Shown here: piece after piece, positions 11,431 through 21,498 of the stretch
How the letters are laid out: the number at the start of each line of letters is the position of its first letter
How positions within the stretch are numbered: position 1 is the first letter of the stretch
Source: Prostheceraeus crozeri
Lineage: Eukaryota; Platyhelminthes; Polycladida; Euryleptidae
DNA length: 64,000 nt
Direction: 5' to 3'
Assembly (NCBI GenBank): GCA_907163375.1
Contig: CAJQUW010004452.1
Span: 265,501-329,500 of the forward strand
The notes under the pieces: generated by a model
The model's input: only the letters and a program-made list of their open reading frames with translations
Databases searched by the model: none
Told to the model about the DNA's origin: nothing
Made by a program: the position numbers and the translations under genes

Positions 11431-13943
11431 ACCTTTATGTGTTGAAGCTGTGATTATTTCTGTTTTCGAAAAGCGATTGGACTTATTCCTTCGGAGAGTA
11501 TTTCATTTATTTGATCAATGCTTATTTTCTTCTTTGTGGTATATATATGACTTCTACTTCATGTCCAAGTTCTATGCTCATGTTTTGTGATTCCACTGGA
11601 GCCTTTACAACAAATAAATGTAAATGCGTCAGTGTCTTGGCTATCAAAAGAGTTTAAAGTTCTATTTCTAATTACGGCATCTCGTCTGCGCTGCTTATTA
11701 TCATTGAAATGACTATTAGTGAAGTGAGGGAGCTGTTAGTATGTGGGACTGTTTGTTAACGGTAAATAGAAAAGGTTATAGTCGACGTATCTGGAATGTT
11801 GCGTTATAAGCAAATCTATTGAAATCTCGGTGCAGTGAATTATTGCATGCCATTATAGAATATGTCGTAGTTAATGAAAGAGAAATCCATGCTCCATGGG
11901 AATTGAAGTGATAATCACGATACAGATTTATCGAAATTTTCTGCTTGTATTGAATATACGCCATTAATGATAAATATATAGAAGCATTTTCCTGTGTGAT
12001 TTATATTCATTAGAATGAACTTATGATGATTTTCTGATGGATACACAACCATGCTACGTTGAATTTAAAATGCAAGATATTGCTTTTGAATCTCAATTTA
12101 TTTTATCTTCAAAATAATTTTTCAAGAAAATTAAGGAAAGTCTCACATGCGAGATTGCACAATGCACAGAATCACATACAAATAATATAAATTTCGGGGT
12201 AGATGCGACAAGATGCGAACTTGATGAATATGACAGACGATTCTATCTATGAAATTAAGTCAGATAAGGTTTAAGATGTTAAGGGATTTTCTGTTATTAG
12301 AAAGGACACATTATGATCGATTGATTATGTTAGTTTGAAATTAGCAGCTGAGTTAAGAAGTACTTGCGTAAATCCGTGTTGTGTATTGGTCAACACGCCA
12401 TTCAAACTATAAACTATAATTCAAAACTGTTGTTGTGAAAAAACCAAGATTGACTAGAATACTGATGTATATTGGTGCTATATACTTTGATTCATTTGTC
12501 ACCAGGTAGAGGTTACCCTAGATCTGTCATCGGTAATGAGTAAGTTCCATCTGATGATATTTGATCCATGGACCTACATCACCAGTTCTTCTACAATATC
12601 AGTGTTTTTCTTATGAACAGCGGAAGTCAGCTGATTTGAACGCTGTTCAACTTCAAGGAGGAACATCCGCGGCGGAACTCTGCCATCCATTTTACCACAG
12701 TGTTGCTCTTCGAAGAGATTCACCAAAAGCAGTTATATGATTGAGCAGTAATTCGGCAGCGGATGTGTTGCGACTTTACTAGCAATAATTTATCACATGG
12801 AAATGCTAGCACCTTGACGAAGGTCATGACGAATGCATCTTCAAGTTTTTCTTCTCTGAGCTTTCAATGCAGATCGAGTGAAGAATGTTCCTTCGTAATC
12901 GTTGAAACTGAAACTTCTCAACTCCTTTGAGAAAAGTTGAATTTTCTCTTCCGAATTTCAAGTTGAATCCAACGACTTATAGAGTAATCTTCGTGCTAAT
13001 TTTGTATGGAGGACTGCATTGAATCAGACCGCTAACAGGTGAAATTCACCTTTGGATCAATGCTGAGAATTTCATCTAGCTAATCTATTATTATTTGTTT
13101 GCGTTCTATTTTTGTAGCAATATTTTCCATTAATTGTTCAATTGTTTTTCTTTTCCAAAATAATCATGCGATGAAGAGAGACCGGATGAAAATGCTGACT
13201 GATTTACATAAACTCATACGCTGGCTCAGACTGACTGTCATCATCATATTGCTGTGGAATGCTTTGTAGTAGAGTCTGACAGCAGTAGAAATTTGAAGCA
13301 TCATGTTATTTAGACTGACATCATATTCATTACATAAATAATGTACTGAAATTGTCTATCTAGATGTCAAAATTCACGAAATATTATCAATATGCAGATA
13401 CCGGTAATCGTTGAAAATGTTGATAAAGATATTGTACTGTGGATAATCTTCGAGATATGCGACCAAGTGCATACTGGGCAAGGATCAGAACTGTCAGCGA
13501 TATTTCATCGTTGACTCAACGGTCAAATACTGCATTGTTTAACATGTATAATTTTCTAAGCATTTTGATGCAGTAGTGATGCATTTTTCCTCTTATGAAG
13601 ATGTTATACAGTGCTTGTCAAAAGCATCAAACCATCCGTTATCAGGCTTTTTAAAACTAACTTCCGTTGTTTTTATTGATGCAAAATAAAGTCTGCGCCT
13701 TGGAATTCTTAAAGTTACAGTTTTTTTGTAATTTGTTTTTAGTTTCAATTTTGTCCTGATCCTCATTCTGGGTTGTTCAGCATAATTCAATGACCGAGTC
13801 TCACTACGCAACTTTCTTTTCTTCCATTCACATAACACCATTACTATCAAGATATTTAGAAGATCTGTCTCAACTCCTAATAGTTTCAAATGCAAATGAA
13901 ATGCTGATGTTTATATTCTTTATGTTCTCTGATGAATTTTCAG
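11431..13943 (+). other. Filamin intron, 3' part
   Basis: AT-rich sequence up to acceptor GAATTTTCAG at 13943. I see no gene or repeat that I can name. Confidence 0.5.
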
Positions 13944-14133
13944 CATCCTGATGGTCATGAAGTTCCTTGTTCAGTGACACCTCAAGCTGAAGGCATCGTC
14001 AATTGTCGCTACACTCCTGATGATGTAGGACGATTCACTGTTAATGTGTCATTCGATGGCAAAGAGCTTCCTGAATCTCCGTATTATGTAAAAACCTCTC
14101 CTGCTGGACGAGCTGATCTTTGTTGGATTGAAG
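13944..14133 (+). CDS. FLN: Filamin exon (second half of a repeat)
   Basis: It runs from acceptor GAATTTTCAG to donor GTAATT, entering in phase 0 and leaving in phase 1. It encodes HPDGHEVPCSV, the YTPDDVGRFTVNVSFDG strands and the closing ESPYYV of a filamin repeat begun in the exon at 7892. The last codons (AGRADLCWIEG) lead into the next repeat. The following intron is 37.8 kb long and contains the nested hAT and Polinton. The reading frame is restored exactly at 51918, so the insertion has not destroyed the splice sites. Confidence 0.93.
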
Positions 14134-14212
14134 GTAATTAACGGAATTTCATTGTGTTAATCCTACTGAAAATGATTCACATATGTATCGTTTTTTTACT
14201 CATCCCTGTTCC

Positions 14213-14405
14213 ACCTAAGGCACATAGCCATTCTAGCAAACAAGGGATGGGACAGCATTCACACAATCGCAACTCTCACCAGGTCAGGGTTAGTGACATC
14301 TAATGAGAGCGCTGGTAACTCCGTAGGAGGACAGATTCGAACCCTGGCCCTTCTGCACCTCTGTACCGAAGCGCGGCCCTCAACCAACTGAGCTACCCTG
14401 CCACC
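14213..14405 (-). repeat. tRNA-derived SINE (minus strand)
   Basis: On the minus strand an A-box TAGCTCAGTTGG (complement of 14384-14395) is followed by a B-box GTTCGAATC (complement of 14334-14342). The intervening sequence does not fold as a tRNA and the element runs on toward 14213. It is interpreted as a SINE. Confidence 0.65.
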
Positions 14406-15719
14406 CGAATTATCTAAATTATGGAGTGGCTTAATGCAGAGACGATTTGGTTAATTGGTGTGATTAGTTTAATTCATTACACCATTTCATGTAGTGTATC
14501 AACTGATTATGATGTACGTTCGAATTAAACAGTGACATTACATGAGGTTCATAGATTAATCAAATCATAAAACGAATGGAATTTAAAGAATTTTCACTCC
14601 TAGTTAGGGATTATTAATAGAAATGTTTGCCATATTAATCTTCTACAATTATTATTCCTACTTGAAGTGTGGTCGCTGATTCCGATGTCTTTCAACTTCG
14701 GATTAAATGTTCTTCCGCCACTGCCTGTCCAGTGTATCTTCTTACGCCAATCCTTGTAGCTTCAATGCTCTCATCTTACTCTCATTTTCTCTTCTGCATG
14801 CATTCGTTTTCTTTGCAATCTCCATCTGTTTCATTTTTCGCCTCCCCATCACCCCACGTAATCCATCACATGCCCGTTATGCTCATATTCCCCAACATCG
14901 CATTGACTCTCACTCATTACAATCGCATTGACTAATAAATTCACCAATCTGACTTCGCTTTCGGAAGTTTCTAGTTTCTTAAGATCTATGTCGCAACGAC
15001 CAACAAAGCATTTTCATCTTCGCTACTTGCAACTCGCTATTATGTACTTTGGTCAGCGTTATTATTATTTCTGCCCTGAAAAATTCGCATGTCTCACCAT
15101 CGTCCCTTCACATTCCCTGGCACTTTTTTCACACATGACTGCTATAATCATTTTCCATGCACCCCAACGAATTTAAATTCATTTTGTCACTTGTTTGCAT
15201 GATCCTCCGTCCACTTGCACTGTCGACATCAGGTGCTTAAACGTATTAACTTTACCACTTCTCCTTGTTGCTCCCCTCCATCTCCTTTTCCTTATCTTTA
15301 ACTATCTCTTCACTGTCTTTCAGCTTAATGTACGCCGCCTTTTGCCGGCTCATCTTCATGCATCTGTCATCCAGCACCTCTCTGTACCTACAGTCTTCTT
15401 TCTTAAAATTTTGAATATGATTAACTGAAGGTTTGAATTAATAAAAAAAGCGAAAAGATTTAATAAAATCAAATCATCTTGAATTTTCTCAATCATAAAC
15501 CTAGCCATTCAAAGCTACGTTTTGAGCTCACACGATTGCTTGCAAGTATGATTGATTTGTTCCGCGTGTACTTCTATAGGAGACAGACCCTAGTCTTGGA
15601 GAGGCTTATTTTTCCCTCATAAAGCTTAATTTTGCCTCGAGCGAATTTCTATAACCTACGGGCAAAATTGTAAGTGCAGCACTAGTAATCAACTTCTTTC
15701 CTGCCAAAGAGTAGTGACC
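14406..15719 (+). other. Filamin intron before the nested insertion
   Basis: AT-rich and C/T-rich sequence. Several short open frames between 14669 and 15428 show no domain. It ends with the 8-bp duplication GTAGTGAC at 15712-15719. Confidence 0.5.
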
Positions 15720-16073
15720 AGGGCTAGGATCGGTTAACCGGTTAACCGGTTACACTCTCTCTTAACCGGTTACACTTTCTCTTAACCGGTTAAAATCGGT
15801 TACGACGTTTCATTAGATTTAACGTGTACTACACTACGTGTATGATGAAATCCGATTGAACTAAAGATTTTACACTGGTTTCATGGAGTAGTGGTTGCTC
15901 ATTCATCCTCATCCACAATCCATTCAAACTCATTCATTACAATTCGCAATCCTTTAGTCGTGCTGCTACGTACACATGGTCAGTATATTTCAACAATTTT
16001 ATTAGGTTGATGTACAATAAGATTATGTTGACATTTATATTTTCAATTTGATGTAATCTAAGTAACATCAGTC
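15720..16073. mobile_element. Left part of hAT-like non-autonomous element
   Basis: It begins CAGGGCTAGGA, followed by repeated GGTTAACCGG palindromes. The complementary end TCCTAGCCCTG is at 47115-47125. The 8-bp duplication GTAGTGAC is perfect on both outer sides (15712-15719 and 47126-47133). The element is split by the Polinton at 16074; without it the hAT-like element would be about 1.2 kb. The left part has no coding capacity. Confidence 0.85.
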
Positions 16074-16415
16074 AGTAGTAAGCAAAACTCCACTTCTGGA
16101 CCGCGCAAGATGGCGGCCATCGCTGCGTCCCCCCCCCCTCTGGCACGGCAGAGTGTCGTGGTCGGCCGCCGTGGTGCTTCGTGTCTGAGTCCCCCCCCCC
16201 TCTGGAACGACAGAGGTTGTGGTCTGTCGTGGTGTGCCGGCCAGGTGGGTCCACGTTCACAACATGTTCGCTGACGTCCCCCCCCCTCTGCAACAACAGA
16301 GTGTGAGACTCGGGTGAGTTGGTCCGACCGCCTGGTTGACGTGGGCGACCGTCTAGGTTGACGTGGGCGACCGCCAGGATTAGTCTTGAGGCTATAGTGT
16401 GTGATGTTTTTGGTG
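16074..16415 (+). repeat. Polinton left terminal inverted repeat
   Basis: It is near-identical to the complement of 45897-46239; the differences I see are in poly-C run lengths. It contains three modules of a C-run followed by CTCTG-N6-CAGAG (near 16131, 16191 and 16275). A second homologous block (16602-16837 against 45664-45900) continues the match after a 186-bp stretch present only on the left (16416-16601). Confidence 0.95.
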
Positions 16416-16722
16416 CAATCTGCTGAATGTTGGGTTGTAAAATGGGTTGTTTCGAGTGGAAGGAGTGGTCGGATGAGAAAACGGAGGTCAGATTCGGATT
16501 CAGCGTGAAATTCTGCATCGGTAGGGTGAGTTTCAAGGCAATCGGTGAGAAAAAATTTTCAACATTTTTCGAAAAACGACAGAGTTAGAATTTGGGACGT
16601 TTTGGTGTGTAGCGCCCAAACGAAGCATCGGATGAGAAAACGGAGGCCAGATTCGGAATCTACGTGAAATTTTGGGTTAGGAAGGATGTTTCCAGCGAAA
16701 TCAGAGAGAAAAAATTTTCGGC

Positions 16723-18186
16723 TGACGTCCCCCCCCCCTGGACAGCTTGCTTCCAGTGGACGGATTTTGTCGTGCGATAGCTCGTTTGAAAGCTAAGAGT
16801 GAGACAAATTCAGTGAAAGAATCGGCTTGTTCCTATCTGTCTTCGTTCAAAAGTTAGAGCGGTTACAAGATTTTAGGTCGGAGCTCGCTCACCTGAAAAA
16901 ATCCTAAGTGTCAGGGTGACTTTGTATGGGTAAAATTTTGAAAATTTTCCAAAGTGTGGAATTTCGACCTGGGACCGTCACCAAAACATTTTTCATCAAA
17001 TTTCACTGACCCCCCCCCCCCCGACAGCAATCTTCTATCTTTGGTTCTAGTGGACGGATTTTGTCTTACAGCTACTCGTTTGAAAGAGGAGAAAAAACTG
17101 CTCGACAACATTTTTTGTTGCGAGTCAATCGGACCAGCCGTTCACAAGTTAGAGCGGTTACAAGATTTTAGGTCGGAGCTCGCTCACCTGAAAAAATCCT
17201 AAATGTCAGAGTGGCTTTGTATGGGTAAAATTTTGAAAATTTTCCAAAGTGTGGAATTTCGACCTGGGACCGTCACCAAAACATTTTTCATCAAATTTCA
17301 CTGACCCCCCCCCCCGACAGCAATCTTCTAACTTTGGTTCTAGTGGACGGATTTTGTCTTACAGCTACTCGTTTGAAAGAGGAGAAAAAACTGCTCGACA
17401 ACATTTTTTGTTGCGAGTCAATCGGACCAGCCGTTCACAAGTTAGAGCGGTTACAAGATTTTAGGTCGGAGCTCGCTCACCTGAAAAAATCCTAAATGTC
17501 AGAGTGGCTTTGTATGGGTAAAATTTTGAAAATTTTCCAAAGTGTGGAATTTCGACCTGGGACCGCCACCAAAACATTTTTCATCAAATTTCACTGACCT
17601 CCCCCCCCCGGACAGCTAGCTTCTATCTTGGCTTCTAGTGGACGGATTTTGTCGTGCAATAGCTCGTTTGAAAGCTAAGAGTGAGACAAATTCAGTGAAA
17701 GAATCGGCTTGTTCCTATCTGTCTTCGTTCAAAAGTTAGAGCGGTTACAAGATTTTAGGTCGGAGCTCGCTCACCTGAAAAAATCCTAAGTGTCAGAGTG
17801 ACTTTGTATGGGTAAAATTTTGAAAATTTTCCAAAGTGTGGAATTTCGACCTAGGACCGCCACCAAAACATTTTTCATCAAATTTCACTGACCCCCCCCC
17901 CGGACAGCTAGCTTCTATCTTGGCTTCTAGTGGACGGATTTTGTCGTGCAATAGCTCGTTTGAAAGCTAAGAGTGAGACAAATTCAGTGAAAGAATCGGC
18001 TTGTTCCTATCTGTCTTCGTTCAAAAGTTAGAGCGGTTACAAGATTTTAGGTCGGAGCTCGCTCACCTGAAAAAATCCTAAGTGTCAGAGTGACTTTGTA
18101 TGGGTAAAATTTTGACAATTTTCCAAAGTGTGGAATTTCGACCTTGGACCGTCACCAAAACATTTTTCATCAAATTTCTCTGAACG
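16723..18186 (+). repeat. Five subterminal tandem repeats, about 294 bp each
   Basis: Shared sites TTTCACTGAC or close variants recur at 17001, 17296, 17589, 17883 and 18175, a period of 292-295 bp. Each unit opens with a poly-C run after CACTGAC. Two unit types alternate by content: units with a GAGGAGAAAAAACTGCTCG segment (second and third) and units with GCTAAGAGTGAGACAAATTC (first, fourth, fifth). A partial inverted copy follows at 18187-18315. Only about one unit is present at the right end, so the arms are asymmetric. Open frames in it are chance. Confidence 0.9.
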
Positions 18187-18483
18187 AGGGGGGGAGGTCA
18201 GTGAAATTTGATGAAAAATGTTTTGGTTAAGGTCCCAGGTTGAAATTCGGAAGTTTTAAATTTTTCAAAATTTTCACCACACTGGAGCTCTCACACTTAG
18301 GAATTTTTTCACTTGTGGCATGTTACATGGACATGTGCTGGCGGACCAACTTCCCGTGGTCATATGAGAATGGTTCAGGTGTCATATTGTAAAGAATGAT
18401 GAGACAAATCGTTTGCAACAAACCGCATGTCGCTACGATGAATACTTTCGGAGATAGAGCCATTTTAAGTTTTCTTCCGAGCA

Positions 18484-18491
18484 TATATAAA
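18484..18491 (+). promoter_or_regulatory. TATA box (TATATAAA) of the leftmost gene
   Basis: A perfect TATATAAA lies about 50 bp upstream of a donor-like GTAAGC at 18533 and about 590 bp upstream of the ATG at 19080. The same octamer precedes the next two small genes (20517 and 21041). Confidence 0.7.
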
Positions 18492-18532
18492 CCCCCGACA
18501 ACGTAAGTCTGATCACTTCATCGAAAGACGAG

Positions 18533-19062
18533 GTAAGCGACGGTCGTCGCTCTGAGCTCCCGATATCGGGTGCAAAGGACTCTATCTTTTGAAGTAGGCA
18601 AGCTATCTTGCTACTTCAAAGTTTGTATGATAGAGTTTGATAGTGTCTTTACTACTGATAAAATTTTTTAAAAGTAGTATGAGTAGTAAAATGCGGAATT
18701 TTTTAAAAATTCTTAATTTTCAGTTTTTTCAAAGTTTTAAAATATAGACTAAGGTTTTCAAGTATCCTGAGTTCAAATCTGCTATCAGATTTGAAATTTA
18801 ACTAAGTCTAAGGCAGCTTTGAGGGGTTAGATCCCAGCTACTGATCACTACCTTTGACTCGGCGTTCCTGTTACCACTTCGGGGCAGTGACAATGATGTC
18901 TTCAGCTGTAAAGAGCGGGTATCGGGGAAGATCTCTCACTTCCCTAGTGATCGGTACAAGGCCTTCGGGCTGTCGACGGGATCGAGTGCCACTCACTACA
19001 CTCTTTAGGAATATGACTGTACTACATGATTCCAAACTTATACAAATTTCATTATCTTACAG
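18533..19062 (+). other. Predicted 5'-leader intron with strong RNA secondary structure
   Basis: The donor candidate GTAAGC at 18533 (an alternative GTAAGT is at 18513) and the clear acceptor TTTCATTATCTTACAG ending at 19062 would place the ATG 18 nt into the next exon. The interval holds several long perfect hairpins (separate entry). The splice assignment is inferred from consensus only. Confidence 0.5.
18579..18952 (+). ncRNA. Candidate structured RNA (hairpin cluster)
   Basis: 18579-18636 folds into a 23-bp hairpin in three segments (8, 10 and 5 bp; 1-nt and 7-nt bulges) with loop CTAT. 18648-18690 pairs TTTACTACT with AGTAGTAAA. 18772-18795 is a perfect 10-bp stem, again with loop CTAT. 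An 8-bp stem joins 18843-18850 with 18945-18952. The cluster lies in a predicted leader intron just after a TATA box. It could be an intronic non-coding RNA, a pre-miRNA-like hairpin or a structured leader; I cannot tell which, and no family is recognised. Confidence 0.4.
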
Positions 19063-19079
19063 CTAACGATAAATCTAAC

Positions 19080-20258
19080 ATGGCAAACGACAGAAACAGA
19101 AAATACCATATCAAAATGTGCTCTTGTGGGCGAGTTAATCGCAGTGCGGACGCCAAAGCTCATGTGAAGAAGGCGGGCACCGGCCACATGATTGTCTTGA
19201 ATAGGGTTGCTTGCGTGAAGTGTAGAGTGCTGAAGGGTGATGAGGATGAGGCGCGTTTTTACAGAGTGCATGCTGACTGTAGTGGTGGTTTAGTGACTGA
19301 TTTGAGATTTACGCAGTTGATTGTGGAAGAGAGGGAGCGAATGTTGGCGAATGTTGCGAATGTTGTTGAGAATGTTGTTGAGAATGTTGTTGAGAATGAT
19401 GAGTTGGCGAGAGCGGTTGCGTCGTTGGAGGGTGAGATTGAGCAGCGGAAGAGAGTGCTTGAGAGTGATGATGAGGATGATGTGGATTTAGATAGGGAGC
19501 GTGTGAGGAAGCGTGTGAGGAAGTTGAGCTCTTCGTCATCGGAGGTGTCCAACATCGTCATCACCGACCCCCCGAAGAGCTCATCTTCCCCAAAAGTGAA
19601 GAGTGGTGGGATTCGTATGCAGTCGGCGAGGTGGTTGAAGGATGAAGAGAAGAGGCATGTTTCGCAGCAGATGGCGCATGATTTGTTAGTGAATAAGTTT
19701 GAGAGTTTGAAGAAAGTGAAGGATGAAGTTGTGAAGGAGTTGGATGAGTTGAAAAAGAAGGATTTGAAGTCGAAGGAGGTGGCGGATGAAAACATTAGAA
19801 TGAGGCGTTGTGTGACTGATTTGAAGAATAAGACGCGAGAGTTGGAAGAGAAGAATGATGCGTGTGAGAAGAGGGCGAGTGCTGCGGAGAGAAGAATGAG
19901 AGATGCAGAGGCGAAGTTTGAGGAGATGATGAAGGAGATGAGTGTGTTGAGAGCGAGGAATGTTGAGTTGGAGAGGACTGTGGCTCGGCGGGGTGATGAG
20001 AGGCAGGCGTGTGAGAAGTTGGAGCGCATGAGGGATGAGTGGGAACGTGTGAATGAGGATCGTTTGTTTGAATTTCACATCCCTATTCGGGACAATCATT
20101 TGGCCGGCGAAGTACTCGTAAACCAGAATTTAGACGAATCCATCCTATGCTACAATGGTCATCCCACGAAAAAATGCCTCCACGCCAGCTTACGAATGCG
20201 CGGCCATCTCCACAAATTTTCGATTCGGAAACGCGCGAGACTACCTAAGGATGACTAA
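19080..20258 (+). CDS. Coiled-coil protein with Cys-rich N-terminus, unknown function
   Basis: I chose ATG 19080 because it follows a strong splice acceptor (19062); an upstream in-frame ATG at 19026 would sit in the predicted intron. The protein is about 392 residues. The first 70 carry CSCG, later CVKC and HADC, compatible with a zinc-binding module. Residues about 85-115 include a triplicated VVEN motif. From there to about 335 the sequence is Lys/Glu-rich heptad-like and should form long coiled coils, broken by a Ser-rich acidic linker. The last 60 residues differ in composition, so a frame or splice change near 20060 is possible. A 61-bp intron (20263-20323, GTAAGT to TTGCAG) lies just after the stop, and a histone-like stem-loop cassette follows. 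I recognise no family. Confidence 0.6.
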   Translation: MANDRNRKYHIKMCSCGRVNRSADAKAHVKKAGTGHMIVLNRVACVKCRVLKGDEDEARFYRVHADCSGGLVTDLRFTQLIVEERERMLANVANVVENVVENVVENDELARAVASLEGEIEQRKRVLESDDEDDVDLDRERVRKRVRKLSSSSSEVSNIVITDPPKSSSSPKVKSGGIRMQSARWLKDEEKRHVSQQMAHDLLVNKFESLKKVKDEVVKELDELKKKDLKSKEVADENIRMRRCVTDLKNKTRELEEKNDACEKRASAAERRMRDAEAKFEEMMKEMSVLRARNVELERTVARRGDERQACEKLERMRDEWERVNEDRLFEFHIPIRDNHLAGEVLVNQNLDESILCYNGHPTKKCLHASLRMRGHLHKFSIRKRARLPKDD

Positions 20259-20359
20259 CTTGGTAAGTGAAAAAGTAAATAAGATAGTATATCCTATTCT
20301 AATACATATCATTTTCATTGCAGATCTTTGCCCGCCTTCACCACCCCATCACGTCACTC

Positions 20360-20500
20360 CCGAGAACGAACCATCGGCTCTCTTAAGGGCCACCTAGGGG
20401 CAAGACATGATAGAACCTCCACGCGGTTTGCCCTGGGCAGTCTTCGGACTGGCGAATACTATCATTAAGTTGAATCTGCTATCAGTCAACTTGAACGTTG
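20360..20500 (+). terminator. Histone-mRNA-like 3'-end cassette, copy 1
   Basis: GGCTCT-CTTA-AGGGCC (20376-20391) forms a 6-bp stem (one T-G pair) with a 4-nt loop and is followed by ACC and a downstream CAAGACATGATAGA. This is close to the stem-loop plus purine-rich element that ends replication-dependent histone mRNAs. Further on are a UUCG-capped hairpin CAGTC-TTCG-GACTG (20438-20451) and a CTG-CTAT-CAG hairpin flanked by AAGTTGA/TCAACTT. The cassette is repeated almost identically at 20836 and 21354. Confidence 0.6.
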
Positions 20501-20516
20501 CGTCGCGTTAGAGGGG

Positions 20517-20524
20517 TATATAAA
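20517..20524 (+). promoter_or_regulatory. TATA box (TATATAAA)
   Basis: It lies 31 nt before the ATG at 20556, so the 5' leader must be only a few bases long. The leader holds CATTTCATTTCATTTCA repeats. Confidence 0.75.
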
Positions 20525-20555
20525 CCACTGCCTCTCATTTCATTTCATTTCAATC

Positions 20556-20822
20556 ATGCAGACGCCGAACAGTCAAGTCAGCTCTCCTCGCGGACCGCAG
20601 TTAAGGCCGCGAAATTTATTTGAGGAGTTCGTCAGGCTAGAGGAGCAAGACAGAGTCCACAACAATCTTGCTCGGATTGGCAATCCGATGACAGCAACTG
20701 CTGTCAATCCAACGGAATGGCGCTACATTCCAATTTTTAGTCATGTGCCAGTTAGTGTGGAAGTCGACAGTGCTACCAAAGAGAGAGTCTTTGACTCTCT
20801 CAGCAGAATTGGTAGGCTGTAG
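20556..20822 (+). CDS. Small left-arm protein, 88 residues, unknown
   Basis: ATG 20556 is the first after the TATA box at 20517. The protein is hydrophilic, with no membrane segment or Cys cluster; LFEEFVRLEEQDRVHNNLA and VFDSLSRIG suggest two short amphipathic helices that resemble each other. The stop is 29 nt before the histone-like stem at 20852. The unit (TATA, short gene, stem-loop cassette) is repeated by the next gene. The product is unrecognised; an early regulatory role is only inferred from position and promoter type. Confidence 0.6.
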   Translation: MQTPNSQVSSPRGPQLRPRNLFEEFVRLEEQDRVHNNLARIGNPMTATAVNPTEWRYIPIFSHVPVSVEVDSATKERVFDSLSRIGRL

Positions 20823-20835
20823 GATGACGCTACAT

Positions 20836-20972
20836 CCGAGAACGAACCATCGGCTCTCTTAAGGGCCACCATGGGGCAAGACATGATAGAACCTCCTCGC
20901 GGTTTGCCCTGGGCAGTCTTCGGACTGGCGAATACTATCATTAAGTTGAATCTGCTATCAGTCAACTTGAAC
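20836..20972 (+). terminator. Histone-mRNA-like 3'-end cassette, copy 2
   Basis: The stem-loop GGCTCT-CTTA-AGGGCC is at 20852-20867, with CAAGA 10 nt after it. The sequence is nearly identical to copies 1 and 3. A short frame starting at the ATG in GCCACCATGG (20871) is open for about 45 codons here but is broken in the other two copies, so I read the element as an RNA signal, not a gene. Confidence 0.65.
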
Positions 20973-21040
20973 ATTATGCAGTCGATTGCTATCCCTGAAG
21001 CATTCTGATTCGCTGTTGAGCAATTCATTGTTGAAAACCC

Positions 21041-21048
21041 TATATAAA
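21041..21048 (+). promoter_or_regulatory. TATA box (TATATAAA)
   Basis: It lies 40 nt before the ATG at 21089, directly after cassette copy 2 and a single GCAGTCGATTGCTATCCCTG motif (about 20977) that recurs in the 205-bp repeats at 21833. Confidence 0.75.
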
Positions 21049-21088
21049 CCAGAAGATTGTAGCGCTTCTCATTCAATTTGAAGTCACG

Positions 21089-21340
21089 ATGGAAGCGACA
21101 TCTACCGACAACATTCCCGTCTTCACCGATGAAGACAACGGCATTCCCGAGTTCGTCATCCTCGACGAGTGGGATGAGGAGGATGAGAAGGGGAAGATCA
21201 AGAGGATCGTTTGGACGGATGGGGTGTGGACTCCAAATACCACTCGCATCCGAAAGGTGCCAGATGCACCAGTACGACCTCGGCGGTATAGGGTCTATGA
21301 CAACCTAACCGTCATACCCATTGACTATTCAAGCCAATAG
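21089..21340 (+). CDS. Small acidic left-arm protein, 83 residues, unknown
   Basis: It starts at the first ATG after the TATA box at 21041. The N-terminal half is strongly acidic (FTDEDNGIPEF, then DEWDEEDEKGK); the C-terminal half is basic (RIRKVPDAPVRPRRYRVY). There is no signal peptide, Cys cluster or known domain. The stop at 21340 is 30 nt before the histone-like stem at 21371, the same spacing as in the preceding gene. Function unknown. Confidence 0.6.
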   Translation: MEATSTDNIPVFTDEDNGIPEFVILDEWDEEDEKGKIKRIVWTDGVWTPNTTRIRKVPDAPVRPRRYRVYDNLTVIPIDYSSQ

Positions 21341-21353
21341 TCATCTTGTTACT

Positions 21354-21495
21354 CCCGAGAACGAACCATCGGCTCTCTTAAGGGCCACCATGGGGCAAGA
21401 CATGATAGAACCTCCTCGCGGTTTGCCCTGGGCAGTCTTCGGACTGGCGAATACTATCATTTAGTTGAATCTGCTATCAGTCAACTTGAACGTTG
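21354..21495 (+). terminator. Histone-mRNA-like 3'-end cassette, copy 3
   Basis: The stem-loop is at 21371-21386. It is identical in the stem, loop, CAAGA element and UUCG hairpin to copies 1 and 2; the main difference from copy 2 is CATTTAG for CATTAAG. Confidence 0.65.
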
Positions 21496-21498
21496 CAA

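Noticed and set aside
13593..13895. Minus-strand frame upstream of the filamin exon at 13944
   Set aside because: No domain and no gene signals; intronic.
16072..16536. 154-codon frame at the left Polinton end, mirrored at 46016-46252
   Set aside because: It lies in the terminal inverted repeat and reads through poly-C runs whose length differs between ends; not a gene.
19259..20099. Long minus-strand frames opposite the coiled-coil gene
   Set aside because: Antisense shadows of a Glu/Lys-rich coding strand; Ser/Leu/Thr composition with no domain.
20871..21008. Short ORF starting in GCCACCATGG within cassette copy 2
   Set aside because: The frame is interrupted in copies 1 and 3; the RNA hairpins are the conserved feature.
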